5,454 nucleotides of DNA from Candidatus Chloroheliales bacterium (GTDB lineage Bacteria; Chloroflexota; Chloroflexia; QHBQ01): contig QHBQ01000521.1 in NCBI GenBank assembly GCA_003243865.1, positions 1 to 5,454 on the forward strand, read 5' to 3'. The notes under the pieces are model-generated. The model was not told where the DNA came from and did not search any database. It saw nothing but the letters and a program-made list of their open reading frames with translations. This document shows, one piece after another, positions 4,844-5,454 of this stretch. Each line of letters begins with the position of its first letter. Positions within the stretch are counted from its first letter, which is position 1. A program made the position numbers and the translations under genes.

Positions 4844-5454
4844 ATGCGCCTGCGCTTTCTTACTCGCGGCTTCTCGCTGCTCGTCACTTTCGTCCTGGTT
4901 CTCACCACTTTCTCGACCACTAATTCGTTCGCCGCGCAGGCCAACTTCGTTGCCATTGCGGGCGACCAGTTTACCTACAACGGCCAGCCGGTCAAGCTGA
5001 AGGGGGTCAACTACTACCCGCAGCTAACCCCCTGGGCGATCATGTTCGACTACTGGCAGGGCAATGCGGTGGATGCCGACATGGCCCGCCTGCAAAGCCT
5101 GGGCGCAAACGTCGTGCGCGTGCTTATCCCCTACGGCACTGACCACGGCTGGACCGACGATAGCGGTGCGATTGATCCCGACCACCTTGCCGACCTCAAG
5201 CAACTGGTGCAGGCAGCGGGCAACCACAACCTCAAGGTTGATCTGACCCTGTTCGACTTCTACGACGGTGCGCCAGGGGCAGGGACCGCTGAGGAGGGCC
5301 GCAACCTCACCTATCTGACCCAGATGGTTAAAGCCTTTGGCCGTGATGACCGCATCTTTGCCTGGGACCTGCACAATGAGCCGGACAACTATGCGCTGTG
5401 GACAGCCCGCCACCGCCCCGACCTGGTGCTAGACTGGCTGCGGCGCATGGCTGA
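4844..5454 (+). CDS. Secreted glycoside hydrolase, clan GH-A (GH5/cellulase-like), 3' end outside window
   Basis: 203 complete codons are open to the window edge with no stop. Residues 1-33 are a signal peptide: a basic start (MRLRFLTR), a hydrophobic core (about 10-23) and a small-residue end with an A-Q-A site at 31-33, so the protein is exported. The mature part begins as a TIM-barrel glycosidase: FTYNGQPVKLKGVNYYP (43-59) is the typical first strand, LGANVVRV (86-93) a following strand, and FAWDLHNEPD carries the Asn-Glu-Pro motif with Glu179 as the expected acid/base catalyst of clan GH-A. The nucleophile Glu should lie further on, outside the window. The family cleaves beta-linked glucans, mannans or similar polysaccharides; the substrate cannot be told from this part. 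The gene has its own promoter and diverges from the exchanger gene. Family membership is fairly sure; the exact GH family is not. Confidence 0.85.
   Translation, partial: MRLRFLTRGFSLLVTFVLVLTTFSTTNSFAAQANFVAIAGDQFTYNGQPVKLKGVNYYPQLTPWAIMFDYWQGNAVDADMARLQSLGANVVRVLIPYGTDHGWTDDSGAIDPDHLADLKQLVQAAGNHNLKVDLTLFDFYDGAPGAGTAEEGRNLTYLTQMVKAFGRDDRIFAWDLHNEPDNYALWTARHRPDLVLDWLRRMA

Noticed and set aside
5024..5413. Minus-strand open frame opposite the glycoside hydrolase
   Set aside because: The plus frame has a signal peptide, a GVNYYP strand and an HNEP catalytic motif; the minus frame is its shadow.

Overview
The window is GC-rich bacterial DNA with short intergenic gaps and strong third-position G/C preference. 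It carries a signalling cluster, a cation exchanger and the start of a secreted glycosidase. A membrane FHA protein beside a PP2C phosphatase, long Ala/Pro/Thr linkers and C/G-rich interspersed palindromes would fit a filamentous Chloroflexota-like bacterium. That placement is an inference from style and context, not from a marker gene.

Layout. At 1-1071 (+) is the C-terminal part of a membrane-anchored protein: a Pro/Thr/Ala-rich segment, one transmembrane helix, an Ala-rich linker, a four-Cys zinc ribbon and an FHA (phosphothreonine-binding) domain. At 1146-3074 (+) is a 642-residue cytoplasmic protein in which a degenerate kinase fold, lacking its catalytic residues, is fused to an apparently intact PP2C phosphatase. 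At 3100-3492 (+) is a 130-residue four-helix membrane protein of unknown function with a strong ribosome binding site. These three genes run in the same direction with gaps of 74 and 25 bases and may be one transcription unit.

At 3493-3656 there is no gene, but a cluster of C-run/G-run palindromes. A related copy lies at 1104-1140, where its tail forms the ribosome binding site of the phosphatase gene. At 3657-4727 (-) is a ten-helix cation/Ca2+ exchanger-family protein, convergent with the four-helix gene. Its best start lies directly behind a TATAAT box, which suggests a leaderless mRNA. At 4844-5454 (+) is the start of a secreted clan GH-A glycoside hydrolase, cut by the window end and served by a good sigma70-type promoter at 4775-4803. 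The exchanger and hydrolase genes are divergent and share a 116-base promoter region.

How they may work together. The FHA protein could bind phosphothreonine-marked partners at the membrane, while the pseudokinase-PP2C protein removes phosphates. No catalytically competent kinase is visible here, so the writer of the phospho-mark must lie elsewhere. The exchanger and hydrolase look like separate units. The most notable item is the pseudokinase-PP2C fusion next to a zinc-ribbon/FHA membrane protein. I cannot establish from sequence alone that it is undescribed.
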